This document shows, piece after piece, positions 45,147 through 57,910 of a DNA stretch of 64,000 nt. A program made the translations under genes and the position numbers. The notes beneath the pieces were generated by a model. The model did no database searches and had not been told where the DNA came from. It saw only the letters and a program-made list of their open reading frames with translations. Source of the stretch: Papaver somniferum. Its lineage: Eukaryota; Streptophyta; Magnoliopsida; Ranunculales; Papaveraceae. Positions within the stretch are counted from its first letter, which is position 1, and each line of letters begins with the position of its first letter. The stretch is taken from NCBI RefSeq assembly GCF_003573695.1, contig NC_039359.1, positions 78,506,783 through 78,570,782 of the forward strand, given 5' to 3'.

Positions 45147-46295
45147 ACTTAAAAGATCTAATCAACAACAGCAAAGACAATCTACATTAACCATAATCAG
45201 ATCAAAAATCAACAAGATGCCAAAATCAATAATCTCCATTAACGTAACAAAAAACAGATCAAAAATAGGAGTGGAAAAACAAATCAAATGAAAAATTGAA
45301 TAGAAAGAAGAAAAACCTAAAAAATTGGTGTATCAACATCTGAACATGAAATCGAAACAAAAAAATCGAATCGAAAAATATCTACGTTGATCGTAACAAT
45401 TTCAGAACCTAGAAAAATCAAAAAAAATAATCAAAGACAAGCTTAAAAGATCTAAAAACCGATTCGAAAACCTAAATTAAGCTTCAGAAACCTAGAAGAG
45501 CTTACAGAAACTAAAACCTAGAATCAAACCAATATTAAACAAAAATCAGAATCAAGATTGGAATGTAGCGCGAACGAACCTGAAGCTTGAATTTTAGAGT
45601 AAAATAAAATCTCTCAATCAGCTCCTTCTTAATCTCTGGGCTATCAATCTCTCGAAACTGAATCTGAGAAACTGAAAATGAGGCTAAAGCATGAGTTCTT
45701 CATCTCTCGATAATTCAATCTCCCAAATCATCTCCTTCTTCAGCTCTCGATAATTCAATCTCTCATCTCTCGCTCGTATTCTATCTCCTTCTCCTTCTCA
45801 ATCGCTCAGCTATAAATCTCTCTCTCGAAACTGAATTTCTCAAAACTGAAACTAAAGTTGTGAACGACTGAGGTTTTGTTTGGTGAGGTTAAACTGGAAA
45901 AAAAAACGTAATTTCGAAAACTCTTGGTGACGGAATATTTTTCACAGGAATTTTGGGTGCGCGTGTGATATTTCACGCGTATGGATTTCACAGTAGGGAA
46001 AAGTGTAAGAATGGGTGTGGTTGTAGTTTTCACTTTATTTTTTAAACTTTTTTACGGAGAGCCATTGGTTGACAAACCACGGCTCTAGCTCCCTAAAATC
46101 TTAAAAGTTATTTAAATGTCCCTAATTTTATTTTATAATTTGTAATTGGCCCATCTATGTTTAGTATCGGTTCACTAAAATTTATTTGAATTTTTTTAGC
46201 CCCCACTAATATTAATTACTCGCTCCGCCACTAATACAGCAATACCTTCACCTATGATGATTTCAGTGGCAGAACTAGCAACATTGGACACCTCG
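45147..46295. other. MULE 5' side and unknown flank
   Basis: 45150-45600 is A-rich with short repeats; 45590-45850 has several CTCTCGATAATTCAATCTC copies. 46070-46295 looks like the end of some other old element (GCCCCCACTAATATTAATTACTCGCTCCGCCAC). No gene recognised. Confidence 0.45.
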
Positions 46296-46300
46296 GGTTT

Positions 46301-47258
46301 TGTTGTTCTTGGTATACTACTGTGTACAAGAATTCGTGTATGACAGACCAAATTCTAACTTAATTTCAATCGACTGTTAAACTATTATACTTTAGTTTAT
46401 TCCAACAAGATGCTCAATTAATTCCTACTACGTGTGCTCACTGTAATTACAAAGTTTGATGATAGCATTCAACAACTATGTAATTGATTAATTGAGGCAA
46501 TGATGCAAACAGATGATAAGTCTAAAGGGATTCTTAAATCCTACTTCATATGCAATATTCAATTATACCAAAACGTGAATTGAGACAGTAATAAGAATCA
46601 CCAAATAACGAAAGCAATTACAAGCAAGTATTCAGTGCGGAACATACCTTATGTCTGCGCACAAATAATTCTCTATGATCTGCTTAACGGAACAAAGCTT
46701 CAAAATCAAAACAATAAAATTAAGATTGGGGATTAGGAATCAAACTTGATTAACCGAGGTGAGGATCACTCTTTCCTTAAAACGCAATTCACCATGTATA
46801 CTATACTGAACAGTTAGCGGTGATGGTTTCCCAGGCTACAACGGTTTCTCTCAAAGTAACACAGCACTTGAACACTTCGAAAACAGCGAACGCAAGATGA
46901 ATCATAAACTCTCAGATTTCTAAAACAGATTTTATGATTAATTTTTCCAGTAAAAAATATTGGGTTTTTATGCAGTAGTTCATGTCTCTTGGCGACTACA
47001 CATTTCCTCACATATGCGACAGTTAGATGTGACGCCCCTTCATATTTGGTCGCATAAAGGAAAAGGTGTAATATTAGTCCCTTGATCGAGTCTTATGGAA
47101 AGACACAATAAGGACCATCAGATCAAAACCGTCAATAACCACCAAAATGGGAGTATCAACGTATTTAGTCTCCACCAAACGTGCTCCCTACTTCTGGACT
47201 TTGTTACGCTTATACCATAGTCAACTTATCTTCCAATTTATCATTCATATAACCAACA
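46301..47258 (-). repeat. Copia I 3' LTR, copy C
   Basis: 958 bp, TG...CA in either strand. It lacks a 33-bp tandem duplication seen in the other LTR of the same element. Confidence 0.9.
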
Positions 47259-47908
47259 ATCACCCACATATGAATGAAAATTGTCTAACAAAGACATGCA
47301 ATGAAAATAAAATGATTTTAATGCAGACACTGACAGAGTTTGTATACGGGAAATCACTGCCTTTGGAAAGATAACTTTTGGCTTTGAATATTCCACGGTG
47401 ATTATCTACCGGGTGCACTAGTTGATTAGTGAACGCGATGTCTTAAACTATTCAACTGTATAGTATACACCGATGCAGTAGATATCACACATTTTATTTT
47501 CCTTTCATCTTTTGTTCTCGGTTGTGTTCATTTCGGCCTTGAACAATCCCGGTTTTCATGAGTGCTCTAGAGTAACACAGCCTTGTAGTTCTCACGGAAG
47601 CGGCCCCATTTCACACTCATATAGGTGATCTCCTCTTAGAAGTACCCTGCCATACTTCGCTTTGATAATTCTAAGCCATAGGAATCATTAAAAGATATTC
47701 TTAACCTCTCTCCTGACATGCAACACTGACTATTTCATCATGGAAATGGGAGTAGAGAAAATCTCTTTCAGTATTCTCTGGCGAGTAGTTCACAACATAG
47801 TTGTCCCTTTTGAACCTAGACCATGGGATCCCATTCCCCTTGATGAGGAAAATACTTGCTATTTAGATAATCCTTTTGTAAACGGATCTGCTAGATTATC
47901 TTTTGATC
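47259..47908. other. Copia I 3' untranslated part, copy C
   Basis: Between the stop of RNase H and the 3' LTR; no frame of note. Ends with the polypurine tract at the LTR border. Confidence 0.6.
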
Positions 47909-48973
47909 TTATATAACTCCACTAGAGAGCAATTCCCTTATGGTATCATGTCCACGACGAATGTGTATAGACTTACCATTATACATCTTACTTTGTGCCT
48001 TACCAATCGCTGCTTGATTGTCACAATGTATATTTATTGCAGACACAGGTTTAGGCCATAACGATATATCCTCTAGGAAATTCCGAAGTCGCTCTGCTTC
48101 TTCTTTTGCTTTATCCAATGCAATGAATTCAGATTCCATTGTTGATCTAGCAATTAAAGTTTGTTTTGATGATTTCCATGATACCGCAGACCCACCCATA
48201 GTAAATACATAGCCGCTTGTTGACTTAGTATCATCAGAACCTGAGATCCAGTTTGCATCAACATATCCTTCAAGCACCGCTGGATAATTTGTATAGTGCA
48301 AACCATAATATTTCGTTTTCCTTAGATATCTCAAAACTCGTACTAGGGATTTCCAGTGAGTATTATTTGGATTACTCGTAAATCTACTTAATCTACTCAC
48401 TGCACATGCTATGTCTGGTCTAGTACAATTCATTAGATACATTAGACTCCCAATGATTCTAGAGTATTCTAATTGACATGTTGCTTCACCGATATTCTTA
48501 ACAAGATGAGTACTAGAATCTATAGGTGTACTAGCAACTCTATTGTCATTCTTATTGAATTTATCCAAAATTTTCTCAATATAATGTTCTTGAGATAATT
48601 TTATGGCATTCAAAGTTCTAGTAACTTTAATTCCAAGAATGACATCTTCTTTGCCTAAATCTTTCATGTCGAAATTTTTAGACAACATTTTCTTTGTAGA
48701 TTTTATAGATTCTAGGTCACTACCCATTATTAGCATATCATCTACATACATACATGGAATTACACAACGTTTCGTTGAGGTTTTCGTGTAGACACATTTG
48801 TCACACTTATTGATCTTAAATCCATTTGATAATATTGTTTTATCAAATTTTTCATGCCATTGTTTAGGCGCATGTTTTAACACATAAAGGGACCTAACCA
48901 ATTTACACACTTTCTTTTCTTTACCGGGCACCACAAGTCCTTCCGGTTGTTCCATATATATTTCTTCCTCCAA
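47909..48973 (-). pseudogene. Copia I reverse transcriptase and RNase H, copy C
   Basis: 354 codons. [12 protein letters not shown] at the start, then polymerase motif [12 protein letters not shown] (residues about 74-85), [36 protein letters not shown], and RNase H with acidic residues in [33 protein letters not shown] and [12 protein letters not shown]. This long frame is open, but its first codon follows an in-frame TAA shared with copy A. The C-terminal [12 protein letters not shown] tail is complete. Confidence 0.87.
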
Positions 48974-49255
48974 TTATCCATTTAAGAATGCAGTCTTAAC
49001 ATCCATTTGATGTATTTCCAAGTTATATAATGTTGATATTGCTATAAGCATTCGAATGGAACTGATTCTAGTAACGGGAGAATATGTATCGAAATAGTCT
49101 AACCCTTGTTTTTTCTTAAAGCCTTTAGCAACTAATCTGGCTTTATACTTTTCAATAGTTCCATCAATTCTCAGTTTTCGTTTGAAAACCCATTTACAAC
49201 CCAATATTTTAAAACCGTTAGGCAAGTCAACTAGCTCCCATGTGTGGTTTTGCAT
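48974..49255 (-). pseudogene. Copia I RT N-terminal part, copy C
   Basis: 93 codons with TWELVDLPNGFKILGCKWVFK, KARLVAKGFKKKQGLDYFDTYS and EIHQMDVKTAFLNG. It ends at the shared TAA. Copy C keeps the usual CKWVFK where copy A has CKWGFK. Confidence 0.85.
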
Positions 49256-49557
49256 GACGGAATCTATCTCATTGTTTGAGGCCTCTTTCTAAAATGTTGC
49301 TTCCGGGGTGGACATTGCTTCCGCATATGTTCGAGGCTCGTCTTCTAACATAAACGTTACGAAGTCAGAGCCAAAAGTTTTAGCAACTCTAGCCCTCTTC
49401 CTTCTACGTGGATCTTCAACGGTTTCCTGTGAAGTGTTAGTATCTACATTTCCTTCTTCAACAATTGTTTTCCTTTTTAAAGGATTTATATTGTTGTCTC
49501 GTTTCTATGGGAACAAATTTTCAAAGAATTCAACCTCCCTAGATTCCAAAATTGTGT

Positions 49558-50358
49558 TTACAGGAATATCTTGAATTTCAGATTTTTATAGACAAGACAT
49601 CTGTAGGCATTACTGTTTTCAGCATACCCAATGAAGATACAATCAACCGTCTTTGGACATATTTTAACTCTTTTAGGCAACGATACTCTAACTTTTGCTA
49701 AGCACACCCACACTTTTATGAATTTATATGAAGGTTTTCTACCTTTCCATAATTCATATGGGGTTTTCTCTTTTTTCTTGTGAGGCAACTTATTCAAAAT
49801 GTAATTTGCGGTAAGCAAAGCCTCCCCCCACAAGTTGTCGGGTGCACCAGAATTTATTAAGAGATCATTCATCATTTCTTTCAACGTACGGTTCTTGCGT
49901 TCCACGATACCGTTTGACTGTGGCGAATAGGGAGCAGTAGTTTGATGAATGATCCCACTTTGTGCACAAATCTCATCTAAATAAGATTTATACTCGATCC
50001 CCCTATCGCTCTTAAGAATCTTGATCTTCTTGTTCAATTGATTTTCAACTTCATTTTTATAAAGTTGAAATTTCTCAACTGCCTCGTCTTTACTTCTTAA
50101 TAAGTAAACATAACAGTACCTTGTACTATCATCAATGAATGTGATAAAATAATTTTTACCAACTCTACTTTGAACCATTTTTAAATCACACAAATCTATG
50201 TGAATTAATCCCAAAGGTTCTGTGTTTCTTTCAACAACAGAAAATGGAGGTTTAGTGAATTTAGATTCAACACAAACTTCACATTTTTGTGATGTATATA
50301 TATCAAATTTAGGCAAGTGATCCATATTCATTAATTTCCTTAAAGAATTATAATGCAC
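49558..50358 (-). pseudogene. Copia I integrase, copy C
   Basis: 266 codons with all three DDE residues (LIHIDLCDL, LKSDRGIEYKS, SNGIVERKNRTLKEM). Compared with copy A, 18 bp are missing at about 50372: the deletion removes the first zinc-binding His region (SVWHE) and leaves an in-frame TAG, so the N-terminal zinc domain is lost. Confidence 0.86.
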
Positions 50359-50453
50359 ATGGCCTAACCTCTAGTCGACAATGTACGCAGAAGGGAGAAC
50401 TTTATTAATTGTAGGCATAACAGTCACTACATTGGCCTTACACATGCCCCCGT

Positions 50454-50924
50454 CTAAATACCCTTTCCTACATACATTTCATTCTTTGATATTACGAAAC
50501 TACTTCCTTCAAATACTAGTTTGAAACCATGTTTAACCAGCAAATCACCAGAAATCAAGTTTCTGCAAATCTCAGGAACATGTAGCACTCCTATCAAAGT
50601 AACCTTCGTACTCGAAGTAAATTCGAGTACAATGTTTCCTTTTCCTTGAACTACTGAAGTCACGCCATCACCCATGTACACAGATTCACCATTATTAATG
50701 GCCTCATAGGTAGAATACATAGAGCGATCAAAGCACACATGTCGAGTCGCTCCGGTATCAATCCACCACTCATGTGGATTGATCTGCATATTAGTTTCTG
50801 TTACAACAGAAACTAAACTCAAACACTCAGAATTCATGGTTGACTTGTAATAAAGATATTCAATATGCAACAAAAATATATTGATAACAAAATATGTCAC
50901 AGCCGCCAAATTCTGACTACGCAC
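50454..50924 (-). pseudogene. Copia I protease region, copy C
   Basis: 156 codons with WWIDTGATRHVC, differing from copy A by a handful of residues. No gag upstream. Confidence 0.85.
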
Positions 50925-50968
50925 AGTAACAAGACTAAACTAATAACAAGGGAATTGCGTTTTAAGAT

Positions 50969-51963
50969 TGTTGTTCTTGGTATACTACTGTGTACAAGAA
51001 TTCGTGTATGACAGACCAAATTCTAACTTAATTTCAATCAACTGTTATACTATTATACTTTAGTTTATTCCAACAAGATGCTCAACTAATTCCTACTACG
51101 TGTGCTCACTGTAATTACAAAGTTTGATGATGCATTCAACAACTATGTAATTAATTAATTGAGGCAATGATGCAAACATATGATAAGTCTAAAGGGATTC
51201 TTAAATCGTACTTCAAATGCAATATTCAATTTTACCAAAACGTGAATTGAGACAGTAATAAGAATCACCAAATAACGAAAGCAATTACAAGCAAGTATTC
51301 AGTGCGGAACATACCTTATGTCTGCGCACAAATAATTCTCTATGATATGCTTAACGGAACAAAGCTTCAAACTCAAAACAATAAAACTAAGATTGGGGAT
51401 TAGGAATCAAACTTGATTAACCGAGGCGAGGATCACTCTTTTCATAAAACACAATTCATCATGTATGCTATGCTGAATAGTTAGCGGTGATGGTTTTCCA
51501 GGATACAACGGCTCCTCTCAAAGTAACATAGCACTTGAATATTTCGAAAGCAACACAGCACTTGAATATTTCAAAAGCAGCGAACGCAAGATGAAGAACA
51601 AACTCTCATATTTTTAAAACAGATTTTATGATTAATTTTCCAGTAAAAAATACAAGAGAAGACTTGGGTTTTTATGCAGTAGTTCATGTCTCTTGGCGAC
51701 TACACATTTCCTCACATATGCGACAGTTAGAAGTGGCGCCCCTTCATATTTGGTCGCATAAAGGGAAAGGTGTAATATTAGTTCCTTGATCGAGTCTTAT
51801 GGAAAGACACAATAAGGACCATCACATCAAAACCGTCAATAACCACCAAAATGGGAGTATCAACGTATTTAGTCTCCACCAAACGTGCTCCCTACTTCTG
51901 GACCTTTGTTACGCTTATACCATAGTCAACTTATCTTCCAATTTATCATTCATATAACCAACA
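50969..51963 (-). repeat. Copia I 5' LTR, copy C
   Basis: 995 bp. Contains an extra tandem copy of about 33 bp (AACACAGCACTTGAATATTTC type, near 51520-51585) absent from the 3' LTR and from copy A. Confidence 0.9.
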
Positions 51964-54110
51964 GGTTTGACCAGTTTCAATAGGGGTAAGCAAGACATCC
52001 AATTGGTTTTTAACCATTCTAATTCGTATTTTGGCGAGTGGATATCTAGCCTGTCTCTAAATATACTAGTTTGTCACCGTGCCATGTACGGGTCTATTTC
52101 TTGCTTATCTAATATTGGATTGTATGTAAAATTATTTCATTAAGAATAAAAAATATTTTTAAGAAAGTATTAAAAATGGAAGAAGCCCATGACAGTAAAA
52201 ACAAATAAAATATTTCAATAGCCAATAATGAAACAGGCAATAAAATAAAGAAGTACAACACAACATCTTCAAAACATGCAATATTTATTTCAACTTTGTA
52301 AATTGATTAAAAGTTATGTTGCTCGAATTTTTTTCCAAATTTTTGATTCTTTCTAGAACTCATTATACTCTTTCATTTTAAGTCCATTAAATTATTATAT
52401 ACCTTTGCTTTATCCGCAGAAGCGTCATCGAAATCGTGATACATCATAATGTAAAAGAATAAATCATGTTTAGGCACTTGATCTTTTATGTATAAATGGA
52501 TATCGAGCGGATATTTTCAAGGTTAAATAGATTTTAGGCTGGTATTTTATCAAGGTTATATGGATATCGAGCAGATATTTTTTTTTGGTAACTTCTTCGC
52601 ATCCTTTTTGGTTTTATTTCGATTTTTGCACTAACTCAGAAATACTGTCTCATGGATAAATACAAAAAAAAAATCAGAAAAAATAAAATCAAATACAGAA
52701 ATACTTTCTCATGAAATTACTGAGATGATTATGAAAAACTACCCGTACGACGAACCGATATATCCTCTACCTCAGTCGAATTGAAATAATGCAGTGAAAT
52801 ATATTCGACAACTATAAGAATTGCCCGACACTATATATGTACTTGTAATTTACACGATAAATAAATTTTTAAATTAAGAATAATTGGATACGTGATTTCT
52901 CTGAGTATTTTGTATATTTAAAAATCAATTCCTGTGAACATAGTGAACGAACGTAAATATTTAAATAATCATTCTGTAGGCTTACGTACCTGTGAATTCC
53001 ACTATACTAACGTGTTTGATTTTGGCGCAACAAACGCATTAAAATTCATATTGGAACCTGCTAATGTATGATAGTTCAAATATGCGTGCCTGTTTAGGAA
53101 CGCTTATTTTATGATACTTAAACTTGATCCCGTTGGGTAAATTAATTGTGAGGTCGGTGAGTTATTCCAATAGGGATAGCTAAGCCTGATTTTTTATCAT
53201 TGAGTAAGTTTACAGAGACCCGTGAATTATTAGATAAACAGTTTTGGAACCCAAGTGTAAATGATGTCTTGTAATGGATTTTGGGAGTAAAACCTATAAA
53301 TGAATTGATATAAAAAATTTAATTCAATAAATTTGAGAAGTAATTACTCCCTCCGTAGGCTTGTTTCATGTGTAGTTTGTACACGATACCAACTTATTTT
53401 TTTAAAACAAAGGTAGTATTTCAGAACTTGTAACTAACCATATATAAGGTGCCCATTTCCTTCATTTTCACAGTCAAGGAAGCATTAAGTCAAGCCACCC
53501 AAAAACCTCTCCTTCGTAACATCATCCTTGATGGAGCGGGGGTATAATCTCGGTTCTCCACCCGCTTTACTTATTTATTTCGCATATAACTTTTGTATTG
53601 GATTTCATGCACTTAGTTTCGAACCCACCGCTCCATAAAAGGATTTACAATTCCCTTTTAGGTTAGGTTATTTGAAAATAAAATGACTTTAGGACATTTT
53701 TTCAATGGTTTGTGATTTTAGAAGAATCCTATTTATGGTTTTCTATTTGTTCGTATCTTTTCTTTGGGGTATTATCTTTTCTACGTTTTGTTTATTTATT
53801 TTTATTTTTTTGTAAGAGACTCATTTTAATTTGTCATCACAAGGCATCTAAAATCTTGCAATCATCAACAAAAAATTTAAATCAGCAATGCTCCATCAGA
53901 ATTTATGATGCCCTCGCTTAGCATCTGCTGAAGTCAGGATAAGGCAAGCAGCTATATATATATTATAGACCCATGAGCGCATATTTTTCGTTGGCGATAT
54001 CAATTGCATATCTTACACTGAAAAAAAATGAAATAAAAATATAATTAGTATCTTTGCATCCTGGATAACTATGTCACGACAAAGAAAAAAAAACAAAACC
54101 AAATTAAGAT
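51964..54110. other. Intergenic, counterpart of 3622-5789
   Basis: Same content as in copy A, with the lone ACTCCCTCCGT end near 53346. No gene seen. Confidence 0.5.
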
Positions 54111-55590
54111 TAGACATCTAGGTATATACTCACATGCCAGTCAACTAAGTCGATTCTTCAATGTGGTGATTCAACAAATGTCCAATGTAGACTTTCACAT
54201 GAGTGCAGGGGATATCACCTTTTCCAGAATTTTCATAAGAAACATGTTCCTTGTATGATTTTTCTCATATTTATGTAGTTAAAATTTATGCAGTTAAAAA
54301 TAAAAGCTAATAGCACAAACCTGAAGTAGGGAATCAACAACAATGACCATCACCTTGAAAATGGTTCCCCACTCCCCAGAACAAACACAAATGAGATGCA
54401 AGACAACCTATATACCTGCACCACAAAATCATACATATGTGCAAATGAGCGGTTGTCACTTGATATAGCGACTCTAACTCGTTTATTAAACATTCATCGA
54501 TGAGCTGACCTGCAAAATAAAGAGCAACCGTGGACCATTGAAACACAAAAAAAGAAAAAAAAGAAAAAAGATAGCACCAAAATATATGCCATGGATCAAA
54601 ACAAAGTACATGCTAATATAAAATTAGGGGTGCTTTTTTTAAGTCTTTAAAACATGACACTACAGAATTTCTTTGAGCTCCTTTTATTATACTAAGAACA
54701 ACAACTCCTAAAAAAATTTTTTCTAATAAATGAAACAAAGGTAGGGAAAACTAAATTTTGTTTCTTTCTCATTATGTTCTTCAGATACGTAATGAGTAAC
54801 CAAGTGGTTCTGTTTAGTGTTTGGAACACTTGGCACCGGCAGCATGCAACTCGACCTGATGTTTGACCAATATTCCAAAAGAAAAAATTGCTAAAAAAGA
54901 AAAGATAACAAATAAAGAGGAAGTATGAAGGCGTTGAAAATCATAACACAACTTCAAAGCCAAAGAAATTATTGAGTACAAAGCCATTAACAAAAGTATT
55001 GACGTATAAGATTTACCTAGGTCATCACACGCGAATTCATCAAAACCCGTGCTATATAATTTTCTGATTTTGTAGCTATGAACCAAAAATTAAATAAAAT
55101 TGTCAAAATCAAAAAACACCCATAAGAGATAAAAGTATCAAGATTAATTTTCTTAATTTTATTGATAGCAAGATTAATAAAACTACCAGTTTTCATGAGC
55201 AGCGGTTACGGCCGCCATTACTGCTAACTGATTATAATTTTAATGCTACATGTGCAAAAAAAATAGCAATAAATAGGTTAGTCAATAAAATCCTAAAATA
55301 GGTTAGTCAATAAAACCCTAAACATCAGGAAACGGAAGAAAACAACATAACCTTAAAAAGCAAAAAAACTAAAAAGCAAAAATAAACGTTTATGTAAATG
55401 TACCACCTTATCAATATGCGACCTTGTCGTTGATCGGAGAAGAGGTATAGCAGCGCCACGATGAAAAAGCAAAACCGTAGCAAGATAAAAAAAATGAATA
55501 AAAAAAAACCTTGAGACGTTACGTTTGCTCCAGCGCTTTATATAGAGAGCATCCAGAAGACAAAATCTCAGTTTTGGAAAGAAAATCTTT
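54111..55590 (-). other. Unrecognised multi-exon gene-like region, copy C
   Basis: Counterpart of 5790-7480: TATA box (CTATATAAAG near 55540), MAAVTAAHEN exon near 55215, YKIRKLYSTGFDEFACDDL exon near 55020-55075, and the terminal GDIPCTHVKVYIGHLLNHHIE piece near 54130-54230. The stretch between 54440 and 54460 has lost about 320 bp relative to copy A (6079-6390), joining two of the pieces. Function unknown. Confidence 0.33.
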
Positions 55591-56535
55591 ATGTTAGGAA
55601 ACAACACTCTAATAATTACAAAACATCGATAATTTTGGTTAGCTACATTATTCTCATATCACTGTAATACTATAATTATTAGTTGCAAATATTTTTTTAT
55701 ACGAAAAATATAATGCATATCAAGACATAACAAAAAAAACAAAATCGGTTTTATTTAATTTAGTTTTTATTTTAGGCTTATTTTATTTTAAATTATGGTA
55801 TGAAAAAATTAAGCAAATATGAGAATAAGGTTTACTCTATTTTGATATTCACATTTATTTCTATTAGTAAACATTAATTATCTCCTGACATATGAATATA
55901 TCCTAATATATGCATATATCCTAATAATTTCGATATCGTACTCCAATATTTTCTTTCCTGTTATTTTGATATCCACATTTATTTTGATATCTTTCGAAAT
56001 CATATTCACATTTTTTTTCTTTTGTTACTGATAACGATTTTTTTTTCCTTTGGAAATCATATTCCTAATGATTTTTTTTTTTGCTGACACCGTTTTTTTC
56101 CCCTCTGGAAATCATACTCCAATGATTTTGTATTATTTTTATTTGTATAGGACTAACAAAACTTTCACTGGATTCATTCGGGCATTCATAATTCAGGTAT
56201 TTTCTTTTAATAAGTGATTTAAATTTGTTCTTTTAATCAGGTATATTCTCATGAATTTTTTTTAGGTATTTAATATCAACTGAAAGTGTAATTAAAATTT
56301 GTGGATTGTGAAGTTTCTGATTTCGGAATGCTCTCATTTTTTGTAGGAATGTAAAGTTTTATATGATAAACATGTTACTAAAAATCTTAGTTTTAAATTG
56401 GGGGATTTGGCGTTACCTCCCCTGCCGAAGATCCTAATTAGAGTTACCTCCCCTACGGAAATAAAATTAGGGAAACCTCCTCTCGTTACATATTTCGTTG
56501 GTTCACCAGTTAGCTGACATGGTTGATAGACGCAT
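55591..56535. other. AT-rich intergenic sequence, copy C
   Basis: Counterpart of 7481-8471; nothing further seen. Confidence 0.45.
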
Positions 56536-57905
56536 TTATGTGTCTATTTTGTTCTCAATGTTCTGTATTGTTAGACTCGATTAAATACTTATTGTGTTAT
56601 TTTACATTTTTGTAGATGTTTTTGGAAAAATAAGCTCTTGCGGCGAAATTGGCTCGAAAAGTGGTGTTTTACACCCTAGGATAGAGTACTAAAGACACCC
56701 CAGAAATGCACCGGAGGAACCCAGAAAAAGTGTAGGAAACACCCCAGAAAAATTACTAAAGGCACCCCAAGGGACATGTGTTATTCGGACTCCAGCAACG
56801 GATAAGGGGGCGACTACTGGATTAGGGGACACCATCTTCAACATTTCAAATATTTGAATTTTGGAGGGAAAATGGGTGAATAGTGCTGTCAAATTAGGGG
56901 TAGGATTTTGGAGGTCTTATAGTGAGACTAAAACAGCTAAAAATCATTGGGTATCTTCCATTGAGCTAAACAGAGATAGTGGTATGATCGAATTCAGTTA
57001 GAATTGGCTGGATAATCACCAATTGATCAAAACATCAAGAACAATTTTGGCGGGAAACAAAAAATTCAAATAATGGTTTTGGCGGGAAAATATATTCTCT
57101 CCGTGGCAGATTTTCAAATTGATTTTCGATGGATTTGTGGAGAGACTAAATGGATGGAATTAATTGGGTCATATCTATTGAGTATAACAAGATTATTCTG
57201 AGCGTTGGAATGAGTTAAATTTGGCTAGAATCCGCTAACTTTCAATCTAGAGTTAAACAGGGGAGATACGCTCGAGTTCTCTGTGAGAGGAATTTTTGGG
57301 AAGTTTTGTGGACTAAATGGGGAAGATATCGGATCTTCTTAAGTCTTTATGCAACTATGGAAGTATTACAGCTCATATGCGCAGGCAGAGTGGATGAAGA
57401 AGATCATATCTCGGCTGACAGTGAAGAAAATGGAAAAAAAATATTTTCCGAGTAATGGAGGATTATGTGGAGTTATTGCAAGTGATTCGTTGCGCCTGTT
57501 GGGTATAAAAGGGACCCTTGGGAGCTGATAGAGGGTTATCAATAGTTTGGGGAAGTTTTGGAGCCAAGAGAAGCGAAGGGGAGAAATCTCTCCTGTTGTT
57601 GTTGTTGCGCTCGAGGAGGAGGAAGAAGATGAAGAACTGACGCTCCAGAAGCGTCGTTCTTCAATAGTACCCGCAACAGTTCACTTGTGTCGCTGTTTAC
57701 CGCACTAAGGTTGTATCGTTCTTTACTACACTTCAGTTTTGTTTTATACAGCGCAATTGTAACGCTTATAACTGTTGCGAATCTTTGTTTTAGCATTTTC
57801 TCATCTTTTAATCAACTTTTTGAGCTATAAAAATTTATTTTGAGAGCATGATTAATATGAGTAGCTAAACCCCAATACTGGGATGATGGAGGAAGCCATA
57901 TTTCA
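56536..57905 (+). mobile_element. Solo LTR, TSD CGCAT, copy C
   Basis: 1370 bp, counterpart of 8472-9843, flanked by CGCAT (56531-56535 and 57906-57910). The leading TG is now TT. The TATA box GTATAAAAGG is kept near 57503. Confidence 0.75.
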
Positions 57906-57910
57906 CGCAT

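Larger units (their letters stand above)
39700..46200. mobile_element. Mutator-like element with transposase and ULP1-like peptidase
   Basis: Borders are approximate because I could not identify the terminal inverted repeats. Two genes point toward each other: a C48 (ULP1-like) peptidase gene on plus and a MuDR-type transposase on minus. This pairing is the known hallmark of ULP-carrying plant MULEs (the Kaonashi type). Repeated TGCATAA palindromes occupy introns and the intergenic gap of both genes. A pyrimidine-rich block (45590-45850 on plus) looks like the transposase leader. Both genes contain stops. Copia I inserted immediately to the right (46301). Confidence 0.7.
46301..51963 (-). mobile_element. 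Copia I retrotransposon, complete copy C, TSD GGTTT
   Basis: 5663 bp with both LTRs and a perfect TSD GGTTT (46296-46300 and 51964-51968). Minus strand order: 5' LTR, protease, integrase, RT, RNase H, 3' LTR. The internal region is only 3.7 kb because gag and the nucleocapsid are absent. A likely polypurine tract (ATGTGGGTGAT) precedes the 3' LTR. The polyprotein is interrupted by at least three stops. It would need gag from elsewhere to move. Confidence 0.94.

Noticed and set aside
39700..46295. Terminal inverted repeats of the Mutator-like element
   Set aside because: I compared the likely right end (45950-46050) with candidate left flanks and found no convincing match, so borders are left approximate.
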